Made by a program: the position numbers and the translations under genes. The notes under the pieces were generated by a model, which had not been told where the DNA came from, did not search any database, and worked only from the letters and a program-made list of their open reading frames with translations. From contig JAPLCX010000097.1 in the NCBI GenBank assembly GCA_026392035.1, positions 58,145 through 122,144 on the forward strand: DNA of 64,000 bases, written 5' to 3'. Below, piece after piece: positions 17,404 through 26,489 of this stretch. Positions within the stretch are counted from its first letter, which is position 1. Each line of letters starts with the position of its first letter. This stretch comes from Candidatus Auribacterota bacterium (GTDB lineage Bacteria > Auribacterota > Tritonobacteria > UBA1439).

Positions 17404-18825
17404 TCAATGCCAAAGCAATTTCATGGCACCTTTTAGACTTCCTAGAAGATTGGTTGCAGACCTTAAGTCACGGAGTCTTTTTAACAATACTTTTGGACGA
17501 AAATAAAATTCCCGACATGCCCTGCGATGAATCTGTAAAAGTTGATCTCTATCCAATCCTTTTGGCACATAAGCCGGTTCACGCGGAAAACTAATCTCCG
17601 ATAGTATGGTATGCCTCCAGTAGTAAGGATCAAACTGACCTTCTTTTTTGGCTCGTTCGTAATCTTCTGTTCCCGGCAAAGGCACGAGCAGTGAAAAAGT
17701 AGCAAAATCCAAATCTAATTCTTTCGCGAACCGAATAGTCTGTTCCATTTCCTGCAGGGTCTCTTGAGGAAAACCAAACATAAAATATCCTCGTGCTCTT
17801 AAACCGGCTTGGCGAGTCCAGACTATTGCCTTTCTGATCTCGTCACAGCTTAGCCAGCTTTTGTTAATCCTTTTAAACCCCCCAGCGTATCCCGTCTCGA
17901 TGCCATAAGAAACACCAAAACATCCCGCGTGGCGCATTTCTTTAAGTAGATCCGGCTCCACCTGCGGTATAGTTGCCTCGCATTCCCATGGGATTGTTAG
18001 TCTATTTTTGTGTATAAGCCGGCAAATCTCGTACACCCTTTCTTTATCAAAGACAAAACAATCGTCCCAGAAGTGTATCTCTTTTGCGCGGAAATCCTTA
18101 GCCAAAACAGTCATTTCTTCAACAACTCTCTCTGGTGAATGCAAGCGTAATCTACAGCGATGCGTAATCTTATTGCTACAGAAACTGCAATTATAAGGAC
18201 AACCGCGGCTGCTCATCATATGTAACGCCGGATGCCGCTTAGCTCTAACTTCACTACTCCTATATAAATGCATCGGGAGAAGATGTCTCGCGGGGAGGGG
18301 AATCGCATCCAGATTATCTTCGGTGGGCCGCAGTTCATTGATACGCGTACCATTGTCTTTTCTATATCCGATGCCTTTGATAGTTCCCGCATTCCTTTTT
18401 CCTGCAAGCGATTCCACTAATTCAGAGAATGTTGCCTCGCCTTCTCCGATAACAAGATAATCAATATTTTCATCTCGGAGTACGTCTTCAGGCACAACAC
18501 TCGCATGGGGACCACCCATAACCACAGGCACTTTCTTATTTTGCTTTTTCACCGCCTTGGCTACATTGTGTGATAAAAGAGCCAAAAAAGTGATTGAGCT
18601 GATTCCCACAATATCAAAAGATTCCGAAATCTGTGCTATTTCTTCAGGCGAAATAATCTGGGCCATTCCTTCAATAATGCGAACGCGATGGCCATGTTTC
18701 TCCAGCATACTTGCGATATATGCCAGACCAAGCGGAGGTAACTTAGGCCTTACCCCTTGATATCCATCAAGATAATTCCCTTGCTCAGTCAACATCGGCG
18801 GATTGACCAATAATACCTTTGCCAT
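17404..18825 (-). CDS. B12-binding radical SAM protein (A+T-rich gene)
   Basis: A 473-residue protein: cobalamin-binding domain (AKVLLVNPPML, later VVMGGPHASVVPED), radical SAM motif SSRGCPYNCSFCSNK around residue 210, then the usual TIM barrel with YGIETGYAGG and YFMFGFPQET. A C-terminal tail of about 100 residues matches that of the gene at 19101. B12-radical SAM enzymes of this subgroup act in lipid, hopanoid or antibiotic modification; the substrate is unknown. Codon use is distinctly more A+T-rich than its neighbours, so recent transfer is likely. It ends the leftward group and is separated from 19101 by 275 nt in which I see no gene. Confidence 0.9.
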   Translation of the reverse strand: MAKVLLVNPPMLTEQGNYLDGYQGVRPKLPPLGLAYIASMLEKHGHRVRIIEGMAQIISPEEIAQISESFDIVGISSITFLALLSHNVAKAVKKQNKKVPVVMGGPHASVVPEDVLRDENIDYLVIGEGEATFSELVESLAGKRNAGTIKGIGYRKDNGTRINELRPTEDNLDAIPLPARHLLPMHLYRSSEVRAKRHPALHMMSSRGCPYNCSFCSNKITHRCRLRLHSPERVVEEMTVLAKDFRAKEIHFWDDCFVFDKERVYEICRLIHKNRLTIPWECEATIPQVEPDLLKEMRHAGCFGVSYGIETGYAGGFKRINKSWLSCDEIRKAIVWTRQAGLRARGYFMFGFPQETLQEMEQTIRFAKELDLDFATFSLLVPLPGTEDYERAKKEGQFDPYYWRHTILSEISFPREPAYVPKGLDRDQLLQIHRRACREFYFRPKVLLKRLRDLRSATNLLGSLKGAMKLLWH

Positions 18826-19100
18826 AACCTATCCTTGTACTACGCATGATCGGTTTCGTCTCTAAGAATGGGCGCCCTACAACATTGAATTCTACCCCCA
18901 AATAGAGACCTCTGCAACAGAATAGCACGATACTGCGTAGGTGGATTTGAACTCGACTAACTGAACGGCAAGATGATATACTTATTTACTAAAGCCGACT
19001 TCTGTTGTCCTCGGTCGTGCAACCCCCAGGTCGTCAGGAATGACGGCGGTTCCTAACATCACCGTTGGATGGCTGGCCGGAGCATTAGGGAGAACTCTCC

Positions 19101-20504
19101 ATGAGGGTAGTTTTTGTAAATACGAAGAACGAGATGCCCAAGTTGAAATACAGCAGGAAGGTGCAGCGGCAGTACAGCGACCGCGGGCAGGTGTTCCCGA
19201 ACCTGAGCCTCTGTTACCTGGCTGCGTTGCTCGAACGAGAGGGGCATGCGGTTGCGATAGTCGATTCAAACGCACTTGGCCTTTCTATTCACGATACCAT
19301 CAGGCAGGTGGAGGGGTTTCTACCAGATGTAGTCGGTTTCAACATTCTCACGGAGTCTTTCCATGATACCCTCGGGTGGATAAAGCCGATTAAGGAAGCT
19401 CTGAGAGTGCCCGTTGTTGTGGGTGGCTTCCACATCAAGCTCTATCCGCGCGAGACAATGACGCACCGCTGCATTGATTACGCGGTGATAGGGCCGGGCT
19501 GGAAGACGTTGCCGGAACTCCTCGCGGCTATCGAAGATGGCGCCAGGCACATCGACCGCGTGAAGGGTATCGCATATAGAGAGGATGGTGATGTCGTCTT
19601 CACTAAGCCCAGGCAGGATCCCACGACATTGGATGATGTTCCTTTCCCCGCACGGCATCTACTCCCGAACGAACATTACACAACTATCCTCACCCGTCAC
19701 TGGCCTATCACCGTGATGCTCACTGGCGTGGGATGTCCCTTCCGCTGCCTCTACTGCGACATGACCGGTTTTTCGCAGCTCCGCGACCCCATGAACGTGG
19801 TTGATGAGATGGAAGAGTGTGTGAAGAGGTTTGGTTTCAGGGAGATCTTCGTTCAGGATGAGACGTTCACCGTTGATAGGAGGAGAGTGGCCACCATATG
19901 CGAGGAAATCCTCCGTCGGGGGCTGAAATTCGATTTCGCCATCCGCACGCGGCCCGATTGCGTGAATAAGGAAACGCTCACAATGTTGAAGGCTGCAGGG
20001 TGTGTCCGGGTGAATTACGGTTTCGAGGCAGCTGACAATGAGGTCGCGCGGAGAATAAAAAGGAACATACCGATCGAGACAATGCATGACGCGGTGAGGT
20101 GGGCAAAAGAGGCCGGGTTGACGACGCTGGGGTTTTTTCTCCTTGGGTGCCCCGGGGAAACTGTTGAAACGATAAAAAAGAACATCGCGCTGGCAGTGGC
20201 GCTGGACACCGATTTTGTTTCGATCAGTAAGCTCGTCCCGGTGCCCAACAGCCGCTTGTACGAGATAATAAAGGAAAGGACAGGGGTCGATTACTGGAGG
20301 GAATTCACGCTCGGGAACAGGGAGATTATCACCCAGATCGCCTATTACGATTCCACGGTGCAGGGTGACGAGCTTGATTACTGGCTCACGCGCGCCTACA
20401 GGGCTTTCTACCTGAGGCCTGCCTCCATCGTGCGCTCATTGAGGCGCGTGCGTTCGTTGAGGGAACTGGTCAACCTGGTCACCTCCGCCTGGTCAATTCT
20501 CTGA
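19101..20504 (+). CDS. B12-binding radical SAM protein
   Basis: A 467-residue protein: N-terminal cobalamin-binding domain (FVNTKNEMPK, VVVGGFHIKLYPRE), radical SAM motif GVGCPFRCLYCDMTG near residue 210, and downstream YGFEAADNEVARRI and FFLLGCPGET. It resembles the 17404-18825 protein in layout but is G+C-rich like the surroundings, so the two are old paralogues or independent acquisitions. Its TGA overlaps the ATG of the SPASM protein by 1 nt (TGATG), so the two are made together. Substrate unknown. Confidence 0.9.
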   Translation: MRVVFVNTKNEMPKLKYSRKVQRQYSDRGQVFPNLSLCYLAALLEREGHAVAIVDSNALGLSIHDTIRQVEGFLPDVVGFNILTESFHDTLGWIKPIKEALRVPVVVGGFHIKLYPRETMTHRCIDYAVIGPGWKTLPELLAAIEDGARHIDRVKGIAYREDGDVVFTKPRQDPTTLDDVPFPARHLLPNEHYTTILTRHWPITVMLTGVGCPFRCLYCDMTGFSQLRDPMNVVDEMEECVKRFGFREIFVQDETFTVDRRRVATICEEILRRGLKFDFAIRTRPDCVNKETLTMLKAAGCVRVNYGFEAADNEVARRIKRNIPIETMHDAVRWAKEAGLTTLGFFLLGCPGETVETIKKNIALAVALDTDFVSISKLVPVPNSRLYEIIKERTGVDYWREFTLGNREIITQIAYYDSTVQGDELDYWLTRAYRAFYLRPASIVRSLRRVRSLRELVNLVTSAWSIL

Positions 20505-21553
20505 TGAAGGCAAAATCTCTTTTGGGCTATCTGAGGAAATTCTGTTTATCCACGGCGCAGTACCGGAAGCGTAACATCATCTGCGCGCAGCTGCCGGTAA
20601 GGCTATGGATTGAGCCGACGAACATATGCAACCTGCGGTGCATCATGTGCCCTACCGGGCGGGGACGGCTACAGAACCCAGGGCGTATGTCGCTTGATCT
20701 CTACCGCAAAATTATTGACGAGGCAGCAGCATTCGCGATCGACGTCAACCTCATCGGGAGAGGGGAGGCGTTTCTTCACCCTGAGATCGGGGAGATGATA
20801 CGGTACGCCCATCAGAGAGGGCTCAATGTAAGGATTGAAACCAATGCGACGGTGCTGTCGCCGGAGAAATCAGAGGAGGTGATTGCCGCAGGGCTCGATT
20901 TCATTTCCTTTTCTTTTGACGGATACGGGAAGGAGTCCTACGAGCATATACGGCGTGGCGCAAGCTTCGATGCGACACTCGGGAATATACTTCAATTCCT
21001 TCAAGTAAAGAAGAGGCTCGCGGCGGAAAAACCGTACACAGTCCTCCAGTTTATCGAGATGCTGCCGTTTCGCGAGAGGGCTACCCCCGAAAGCGAGCGT
21101 CAGTTCAAAAGCCGCTTCAGGGGGTTGCCGCTCAATAGCTATCGCTACGTGACGCCCCATCGCTACGTGGGGGAAATCGAGGAGGGATTGACGGGCACCC
21201 GCTACGGGTACATGAAGGGAATGAAACATTGGAGATGGTTGCGAAAGCTCAAATACACCCCCTGCGCTTACCCATGGTTCAGCATGCATATTCTCTGGGA
21301 TGGCACGGTGATGCCGTGCTGCATGGATTTCCATTCACGTTATGTGCTGGGGAATGTGCCTGAGTCGAGCTTACGGGAGATGTGGAACGGAGAGGCGATG
21401 AAGGCTCTAAGAAGGAAACTCGGATCGGGGAGTTTTGCGGACATGCCGCTGTGTAGCCGGTGCGATATGCTCCACCAAACGACGATACTCGGGATTTCTA
21501 CCAAGAACATCAGGGATTTTAAGATTTTTCTCCAGGAGAACCTGCTGTGCTGA
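20504..21553 (+). CDS. Radical SAM protein with SPASM domain
   Basis: A 349-residue protein with CNLRCIMC (CxxxCxxC) near residue 45 and a C-terminal SPASM region holding CAYPWFSMHILWDG, MPCCMDF and CSRCDML, which would bind auxiliary [4Fe-4S] clusters. SPASM enzymes modify peptides or small molecules; some are standalone maturases. It is translationally coupled to the B12-radical SAM protein upstream and lies 91 nt before psd. No precursor-peptide gene is evident beside it, which argues against a classical RiPP role. Confidence 0.92.
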   Translation: MKAKSLLGYLRKFCLSTAQYRKRNIICAQLPVRLWIEPTNICNLRCIMCPTGRGRLQNPGRMSLDLYRKIIDEAAAFAIDVNLIGRGEAFLHPEIGEMIRYAHQRGLNVRIETNATVLSPEKSEEVIAAGLDFISFSFDGYGKESYEHIRRGASFDATLGNILQFLQVKKRLAAEKPYTVLQFIEMLPFRERATPESERQFKSRFRGLPLNSYRYVTPHRYVGEIEEGLTGTRYGYMKGMKHWRWLRKLKYTPCAYPWFSMHILWDGTVMPCCMDFHSRYVLGNVPESSLREMWNGEAMKALRRKLGSGSFADMPLCSRCDMLHQTTILGISTKNIRDFKIFLQENLLC

Positions 21554-21644
21554 CCGTACGGAGGGATTTGAACAGGTTTGGACAAAAAACGTTGACGCTC
21601 AATGCATGATTATATACGCTATGTGCATGGCATAAGGAGTATTC

Positions 21645-22274
21645 TTGAAAATTCCCATAGCGCGAGAGGGCTTCCCCTATATTCTGCCATTGCTGGCGTT
21701 TGGAGGGGCGCTCCTCTATTTTAATCCATGGTACGCCCTTGTTCCCTGCGCGGCAGCAGCATGCCTTGCGTGGTTCTTCCGCGAACCTCAACGTGTTCCG
21801 CAGGGCAGCGAGGCGGATGTGATTGCCCCCGCAGACGGCAAGGTAATGCGCATTGATGAGGTGTTGGAGCACGGCTATTTCGGGCGCCGGGTACAGAGAA
21901 TCAGCATTTTTCTCTCCATTTTTGATGTGCATATCAACTATGCCCCTGTGAGCGGTACGGTGGACTACATGCACTATCGGAGGGGATCGTTCAAGAATGC
22001 GATGAGGGATATCGCCTCCGTGGTGAACGAGAACAACACCATCGGCATCAAGTGCAGAGACGCGACGATGGCCATCCGGCAGATCGCGGGCATGATCGCA
22101 CGGCGCATCGTGTGCCGATGCTCGGTAGGAGATTGCGTCAGGGCGGGCGATACGATCGGCATGATCAAATTCAGCTCGCGCGTGGACGTCTTTTTACCTC
22201 TGGAGTCATGCATCCTGGTCAGCAGGGGGCAGCGGGTGAGGGGCGGCGAATCGGTTATCGCGAGGATGAAATGA
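21645..22274 (+). CDS. psd: Phosphatidylserine decarboxylase proenzyme, short type
   Basis: Start is TTG at 21645, with AAGGAG 5 nt upstream. The 209-residue length matches the short (archaeal/rhizobial-like) form. Conserved segments include APADGKVMRIDEV, FLSIFDVHINYAPVSG and the C-terminal GMIKFSSRVDVFLP. The enzyme is membrane-associated, self-cleaves to give a pyruvoyl cofactor and turns phosphatidylserine into phosphatidylethanolamine. Where the family normally has Gly-Ser (FGSRVD) at the cleavage site, this protein has Ser177-Ser178, so the residue before the pyruvoyl serine is changed. Its stop overlaps the pssA start (ATGA). Confidence 0.93.
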   Translation: MKIPIAREGFPYILPLLAFGGALLYFNPWYALVPCAAAACLAWFFREPQRVPQGSEADVIAPADGKVMRIDEVLEHGYFGRRVQRISIFLSIFDVHINYAPVSGTVDYMHYRRGSFKNAMRDIASVVNENNTIGIKCRDATMAIRQIAGMIARRIVCRCSVGDCVRAGDTIGMIKFSSRVDVFLPLESCILVSRGQRVRGGESVIARMK

Positions 22275-23017
22275 GAAAGGTATCAATTATACCCAGCTTG
22301 ATCACCACCGGAAACTTCTTCTGCGGGATACTGGGGATGGTCTTCGTCACTCACGGCCAGTATCTCTACGCGGCTGAGGCGTGTCTCGTGGCCATGCTCT
22401 TTGATTTCGTTGACGGCCAGGTCGCCCGCGTCCGGGGCGCCACCACGCGTTTCGGCATCGAATATGATTCGCTGGCCGACATGCTGAGCTTCGGCATCCT
22501 CCCCACGTTTATGGGGTACTCGAAGGTCTTGAACGGGATGGGGCGTTTCGGGATTGGAATCGCCTTCCTCTATGCCGTCTGCTGCGCCCTGAGGCTCGCC
22601 CGTTACAACGCCCAGTTGTACCGGGAAGAGCGCAGGAGCTTCACGGGGTTGCCGACCCCCGCGGCCGCCGGCCTCATCAGCTCGGTGATCGTGCTCGAGG
22701 GGCGTTACGAGATCTCCCTTATCGTTAAGGCGCTCCCCTTCATCATGCTCTTTCTCGCGTACCTCATGGTGAGCACCCTCCGCTATCCGGCGTTCCAGGG
22801 AGCGAATGCCAAACAGAAAAAGCCATTCCTCAACCTCGTCGGCATTGTGATCACGGCGAGCATCGTGGTATCGTATCCTGAGATATCCTTCTTCATCCTT
22901 TTCGCGGTGTACACGATGTTCGGCATCCTCGCACATTTTCGGTTCAAGACCTGCACCTCGTGGCTCCGTTCGTTTCTCCTCACCTCACCCCTCCCGGGGG
23001 ACCACGAAAATCCTTAA
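22271..23017 (+). CDS. pssA: CDP-diacylglycerol--serine O-phosphatidyltransferase
   Basis: Start at the ATG at 22271, overlapping the psd stop by 4 nt, gives 248 residues opening MRKVSIIPSLITTGNFFCG. The CDP-alcohol phosphotransferase signature is complete: DFVDGQVARVRG then GIEYDSLAD (DxxDGxxAR...GxxxDxxxD). About six membrane helices follow. It makes phosphatidylserine, which Psd next decarboxylates, so the pair forms the phosphatidylethanolamine branch. The C-terminal 20 residues are less conserved. Confidence 0.95.
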   Translation: MRKVSIIPSLITTGNFFCGILGMVFVTHGQYLYAAEACLVAMLFDFVDGQVARVRGATTRFGIEYDSLADMLSFGILPTFMGYSKVLNGMGRFGIGIAFLYAVCCALRLARYNAQLYREERRSFTGLPTPAAAGLISSVIVLEGRYEISLIVKALPFIMLFLAYLMVSTLRYPAFQGANAKQKKPFLNLVGIVITASIVVSYPEISFFILFAVYTMFGILAHFRFKTCTSWLRSFLLTSPLPGDHENP

Positions 23018-23146
23018 TTGCACCTCCGTTATTATGTATAATGTCGAACACCCCTGACGCGCGTGCGCCCAGTCACGCAGAGCTTTACTATCCGACCGCA
23101 CGGCTAACTGCTCGATGGCTCAAGCGGTGTGAAGGGAATCGCAGAG

Positions 23147-24277
23147 ATGGTATTCGGCAAAAAGGCGGCGATACTCTTTTTCTCGGCCCTTCTGGCTGCG
23201 GGAATATACCTTGCCTATACCGCCTGGCATTCGCAGAGCGGGAGCGATATGTACGCGGCGGCCATGCGCCTCTACGCGGACAGGAAGTATGCCGAGGCTG
23301 CCGATGCCCTGCGGGCGGTGGCAGGGGCCCACCCGCGCAGCCCGGAAGGGGTCGAGGCCTTTTATTACTATTGCCTGTGCCTTGAGTTGAGCGGGCAGAG
23401 AGATAAGGCGAAGGAGGCGTGGCAGAAGATTGTCGCCGACCCCGCATCCAGGGCGTTTCATCCCCATGGTACCTTCGCGCTCGCCCGGATATCGCTCCAT
23501 GAGAACCGCGCTGATGATGCGAAGAGGAGCCTCGATAAGTTGTTTGAGGCGTATCCGGATTCACCGGTGTGCGCTGACGGCTTTCTTTTGCGCGCGGAGC
23601 TCCTTGAGAGAGAGGGTGATGCGGCGGGGGCGGCTCGATCCGCGCAGAAGGTGGTGGATGAGTACCCCGGCAGCGGCGCGGTGAGCAGGGCGCAGGAAAA
23701 GGTGTGGGGGCTCAACATCAAGCTCCTCTTCTCGCGGATGCTCACGCCGGGGACGGAGGAGTACGTGGTCCGGGAGGGGGACTCGCTCGAAGCGATTGCC
23801 AGGAGGTTCGGCACGACCGTTGAGCTGCTCAAGGAGATGAACAAAGGAACGATTAAGGGTGACTCGATAAAACCACATGATCGCCTCAAGGTATGCACGG
23901 AGAAGTTCTCTCTCCTGGTGGATAAGTCAGCGAACACGCTCACGCTCAAGGCGGGTGAACGCGTGGTGAAGGTGTACGCCGTGGGAACCGGCAAAGAGGG
24001 ATCGACGCCGGTGGGCGAGTTCAAAATCACAAACAAGATGGTTGAGCCAGAGTGGTTCAAGCCCGGCGGGGGCGTCATTCCCTATGGGGATCCGAAGAAT
24101 CTCCTCGGCACGCGCTGGATGGGGATCGATTCGCCCGGTTACGGCATCCATGGAACCTGGGAGCCGGAGACGGTGGGCACACAGGCCAGTGCGGGCTGCA
24201 TTCGTCTGCTCAACGCGGACGTGGAGGAGCTTTTTAAGATTGTCCCGATGGGGACGAAGGTAAAGATAGTGGACTGA
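23147..24277 (+). CDS. Secreted TPR-LysM-L,D-transpeptidase (YkuD) protein
   Basis: I prefer the ATG at 23147 (376 residues) with GAAGGGA upstream; a GTG at 23129 is also in frame. The N-terminus is an uncleaved or signal-type helix (KKAAILFFSALLAAGIYLAY). Next are TPR-like repeats (about residues 30-190), a LysM domain opening EEYVVREGDSLEAIARRFG, and a YkuD domain ending HGTWEPETVG and ASAGCIRLLNAD, with the catalytic His and Cys in place. It should make 3-3 peptidoglycan cross-links or attach proteins to the wall in the periplasm. It is a single gene, 3' flanked by a decayed four-helix element. Confidence 0.93.
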   Translation: MVFGKKAAILFFSALLAAGIYLAYTAWHSQSGSDMYAAAMRLYADRKYAEAADALRAVAGAHPRSPEGVEAFYYYCLCLELSGQRDKAKEAWQKIVADPASRAFHPHGTFALARISLHENRADDAKRSLDKLFEAYPDSPVCADGFLLRAELLEREGDAAGAARSAQKVVDEYPGSGAVSRAQEKVWGLNIKLLFSRMLTPGTEEYVVREGDSLEAIARRFGTTVELLKEMNKGTIKGDSIKPHDRLKVCTEKFSLLVDKSANTLTLKAGERVVKVYAVGTGKEGSTPVGEFKITNKMVEPEWFKPGGGVIPYGDPKNLLGTRWMGIDSPGYGIHGTWEPETVGTQASAGCIRLLNADVEELFKIVPMGTKVKIVD

Positions 24278-24278
24278 C

Positions 24279-24500
24279 CGAGACGGTGAAACGGCGAGAG
24301 GGCGCATCGGCGAAAAAGAGACGATGTAAGGAATAATTGTATTGCGCAGATTATTAGAATGTTGGACGATGCCGACAAATGGATTATCGCAAAGAAATAA
24401 TCGTGGATATTTGTATCGCGGTATACAGCCATTCGCGGGTTCATTTCATGAGTGGCGTTTGTTTCGCCGGCGCGCCGTTTCGCCCATTCGCCGGTTCGGG
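24279..24500. repeat. Inverted-repeat unit enclosing a four-helix-bundle gene relic
   Basis: The left arm (24279-24320) reads GAGACGGTGAAACGGCGAGA and GGCGCATCGGCGAAAAAG. The right arm (24460-24500), reverse-complemented, contains CGGCGAATGGGCGAAACGG and CGCCGGCGAAAC. The same GGCGAA-rich words form the arms of the unit at 29307-29800. The interior holds the C-terminal codons of a four-helix-bundle protein, so this is a decayed, internally deleted copy of that kind of unit, sitting between the transpeptidase gene and accA. Confidence 0.65.
24335..24400 (+). pseudogene. C-terminal relic of a four-helix-bundle (23S rRNA IVS-type) protein
   Basis: In this frame the 21 codons before the TAA read NCIAQIIRMLDDADKWIIAKK. 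They align with the C-terminus of the frameshifted four-helix-bundle gene at 29381-29769 (IMAQLIKMIENSDKWTIKKK): AQ, the hydrophobic pattern, DKW and the lysine end all match. Everything upstream of this helix is lost. The family was first found as the protein inside intervening sequences of 23S rRNA genes; its role is unknown. Confidence 0.6.
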
Positions 24501-24517
24501 TAGACGGAGTCAGTAAG

Positions 24518-25474
24518 ATGAACGGCGGATTTGATTTTGAGAAGCCCATCCTCGAACTTGAAGCGAAGATCGAGGGGCTCAAGAAGCTCTCCGAGGAGCA
24601 GCAGGTAGACGTCTCCTCCGAGATCGCGAGCCTCCAGAAGAAACTGGACCGTGCCCAAAAGGAGACATATAGTAACCTCACGCCGTGGCAGCGCGTCCAG
24701 ATTGCGAGGCACCCCCAGCGTCCGTACACGTTGGACTACATCAGGTTGATGATGGAGGGATTCATCGAGCTCGCGGGGGACCGGCTCTTCGCGAACGATC
24801 TCGCCATCGTCGCCGGTCTCGCGCGGATGGACGGGCGCACCCTGGCGGTCATAGGGCATCAGAAGGGGCGGGACACGAAGGAGAATCTGATGCGGAACTT
24901 CGGGAGCGCCCACCCGGAGGGCTACCGGAAGGCCCAGCGGATCATGAAAATGGCCGAGAAGTTCAAGTTCCCCGTCGTCTCGTTTATTGATACACCGGGC
25001 GCGTATCCGGGGATAGGGGCGGAGGAGCGGGGGCAGGCAGAGGCGATTGCCTCCAATCTCCGGACGATGGCCGTGCTCCAGACGCCCATCGTGGTGGTGA
25101 TCATTGGAGAGGGGGGGAGCGGCGGCGCCCTCGGGATCGCGGTGGGGGACGAGGTGATGATGCTCGAGAATTGTTACTACTCGGTCATTTCCCCCGAGGG
25201 GTGCGCGGCGATTCTCTGGAAAAATCAGGGGAAGGCCGCGGAGGCGGCGAGCACCCTCCGCATCTCCCCAAAAGAGCTCCTGGAGCTGGGGGTGATCGAC
25301 AGGATAATCCCCGAGCCGCTCGGCGGCGCGCACGGGAATTACGAACTGGCCGCGGGCGAGGTGAAGCGCGCCCTGGCGGAGTCCCTGGATCGCCTGACGC
25401 GTATCCCGGTGGAAGAACTGGTGAGCGCGCGGTATGAAAAATACAGGGCGATGGGCAGTTTCGCGGAGGGGTGA
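24518..25474 (+). CDS. accA: Acetyl-CoA carboxylase carboxyltransferase subunit alpha
   Basis: Start at the ATG at 24518 (318 residues, MNGGFDFEKPILELEAKI), with GGAG upstream; longer readings run into the neighbouring repeat arm. Typical AccA features are the coiled N-terminal helix, LTPWQRVQIARHPQRPYTLD, FIDTPGAYPGIGAEERGQ and GEGGSGGALGIAVGD forming the oxyanion pockets. With AccD (not in this window) it transfers the carboxyl group from biotin to acetyl-CoA to give malonyl-CoA for the FabD/FabH system at 57-61 kb. The next gene begins immediately after the stop. Confidence 0.97.
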   Translation: MNGGFDFEKPILELEAKIEGLKKLSEEQQVDVSSEIASLQKKLDRAQKETYSNLTPWQRVQIARHPQRPYTLDYIRLMMEGFIELAGDRLFANDLAIVAGLARMDGRTLAVIGHQKGRDTKENLMRNFGSAHPEGYRKAQRIMKMAEKFKFPVVSFIDTPGAYPGIGAEERGQAEAIASNLRTMAVLQTPIVVVIIGEGGSGGALGIAVGDEVMMLENCYYSVISPEGCAAILWKNQGKAAEAASTLRISPKELLELGVIDRIIPEPLGGAHGNYELAAGEVKRALAESLDRLTRIPVEELVSARYEKYRAMGSFAEG

Positions 25475-26443
25475 ATGAGAGTCCTGATCACCGGGGGAGC
25501 GGGGTTTATCGGCTCCCATCTCGCGGAGGCGCTGCTCGGCCGCGGCGCTGAGGTCGATGTGATTGATGATCTCTCCACGGGGAGCATGGCGAACATCGAT
25601 CACCTCAGGGCGAACGAGAGATTCAGCTACACGATCGACACCATCATGAATTGTCCCTTGGTGGCTGAGCTCGTCGATCGCTGCGATCTCGTCTATCACC
25701 TCGCGGCGGCGGTGGGTGTGAGGCTCATTGTCGAGAGCCCCGTGAGGACGATCTCCACGAACATACGGGGGACCGAGATCTGCCTGAACGTGGCGAGCAA
25801 AAAGGGCAAAAAGGTGGTGCTCGCGTCCACGTCGGAGGTTTATGGCAAGAGCGACCGCATCCCTTTTCGCGAGGACGATGACATCGTGCTCGGGCCGACG
25901 GTCAAGTCGCGCTGGAGCTATGCCTGTTCGAAGGCGATCGATGAATTCCTTGCGCTCGCGTATTGCAGGGAGGGGAAGCTCCCGGTGGTCATCTGCCGGC
26001 TGTTCAACATCGTCGGCCCGCGTCAGACGGGGCGCTACGGCATGGTGTTCCCGAGGCTCATCCGCCAGGCGCTCGATGGGGATGATCTCACCGTCTATGG
26101 CACGGGGGAGCAGACGAGGAGCTTCCTCTATATCTCGGACCTCATCGACGCGCTCCTCGCGCTCGGCGAACTCCCCGAGGCGGAGGGGCAGGTGATCAAC
26201 ATCGGGAGCGAAAAGGAGATCAGCATCGGAGCGCTCGCCCGGAAAATTATCACGGAGACGGGAAGCCGCTCAACGATCACCTATGTGCCCTACGAGCAGG
26301 CGTACGAGGAAGGCTTTGAGGACATGGGTCGGCGGGCGGCTGACACCACGAAGCTCAAGCGGCTCACCGGATTCAGCCCGGCGGTGGGGCTCGAAGAGAT
26401 GATCCGGCGCATTGCCGACTATTTGAAGACGCACAAATGTTAG
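25475..26443 (+). CDS. NAD-dependent nucleotide-sugar epimerase/decarboxylase
   Basis: A 322-residue extended SDR enzyme: RVLITGGAGFIGSHLAEALL at the N-terminus, STSEVYGKSD, SYACSKAIDEFLA with the catalytic Tyr and Lys, and LFNIVGPRQTGRYGMV. This resembles UDP-glucose/UDP-glucuronate family enzymes (4-epimerases and UDP-xylose synthase-like decarboxylases). The RWSYACSK segment is frequent in the decarboxylase group, but I cannot settle the substrate. It starts with no gap after accA (TGA then ATG), so it is co-expressed with it. Confidence 0.88.
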   Translation: MRVLITGGAGFIGSHLAEALLGRGAEVDVIDDLSTGSMANIDHLRANERFSYTIDTIMNCPLVAELVDRCDLVYHLAAAVGVRLIVESPVRTISTNIRGTEICLNVASKKGKKVVLASTSEVYGKSDRIPFREDDDIVLGPTVKSRWSYACSKAIDEFLALAYCREGKLPVVICRLFNIVGPRQTGRYGMVFPRLIRQALDGDDLTVYGTGEQTRSFLYISDLIDALLALGELPEAEGQVINIGSEKEISIGALARKIITETGSRSTITYVPYEQAYEEGFEDMGRRAADTTKLKRLTGFSPAVGLEEMIRRIADYLKTHKC

Positions 26444-26489
26444 CGATCGAGCTATCAAGCTATCGAGTGATCAACTATATTGAGGAATT

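Noticed and set aside
22283..22936. A 217-codon minus-strand frame over pssA
   Set aside because: Antisense to pssA, whose active-site signature is complete.
24446..25699. A 417-codon minus-strand frame over accA
   Set aside because: Antisense to accA and the start of the epimerase gene; no family resemblance.
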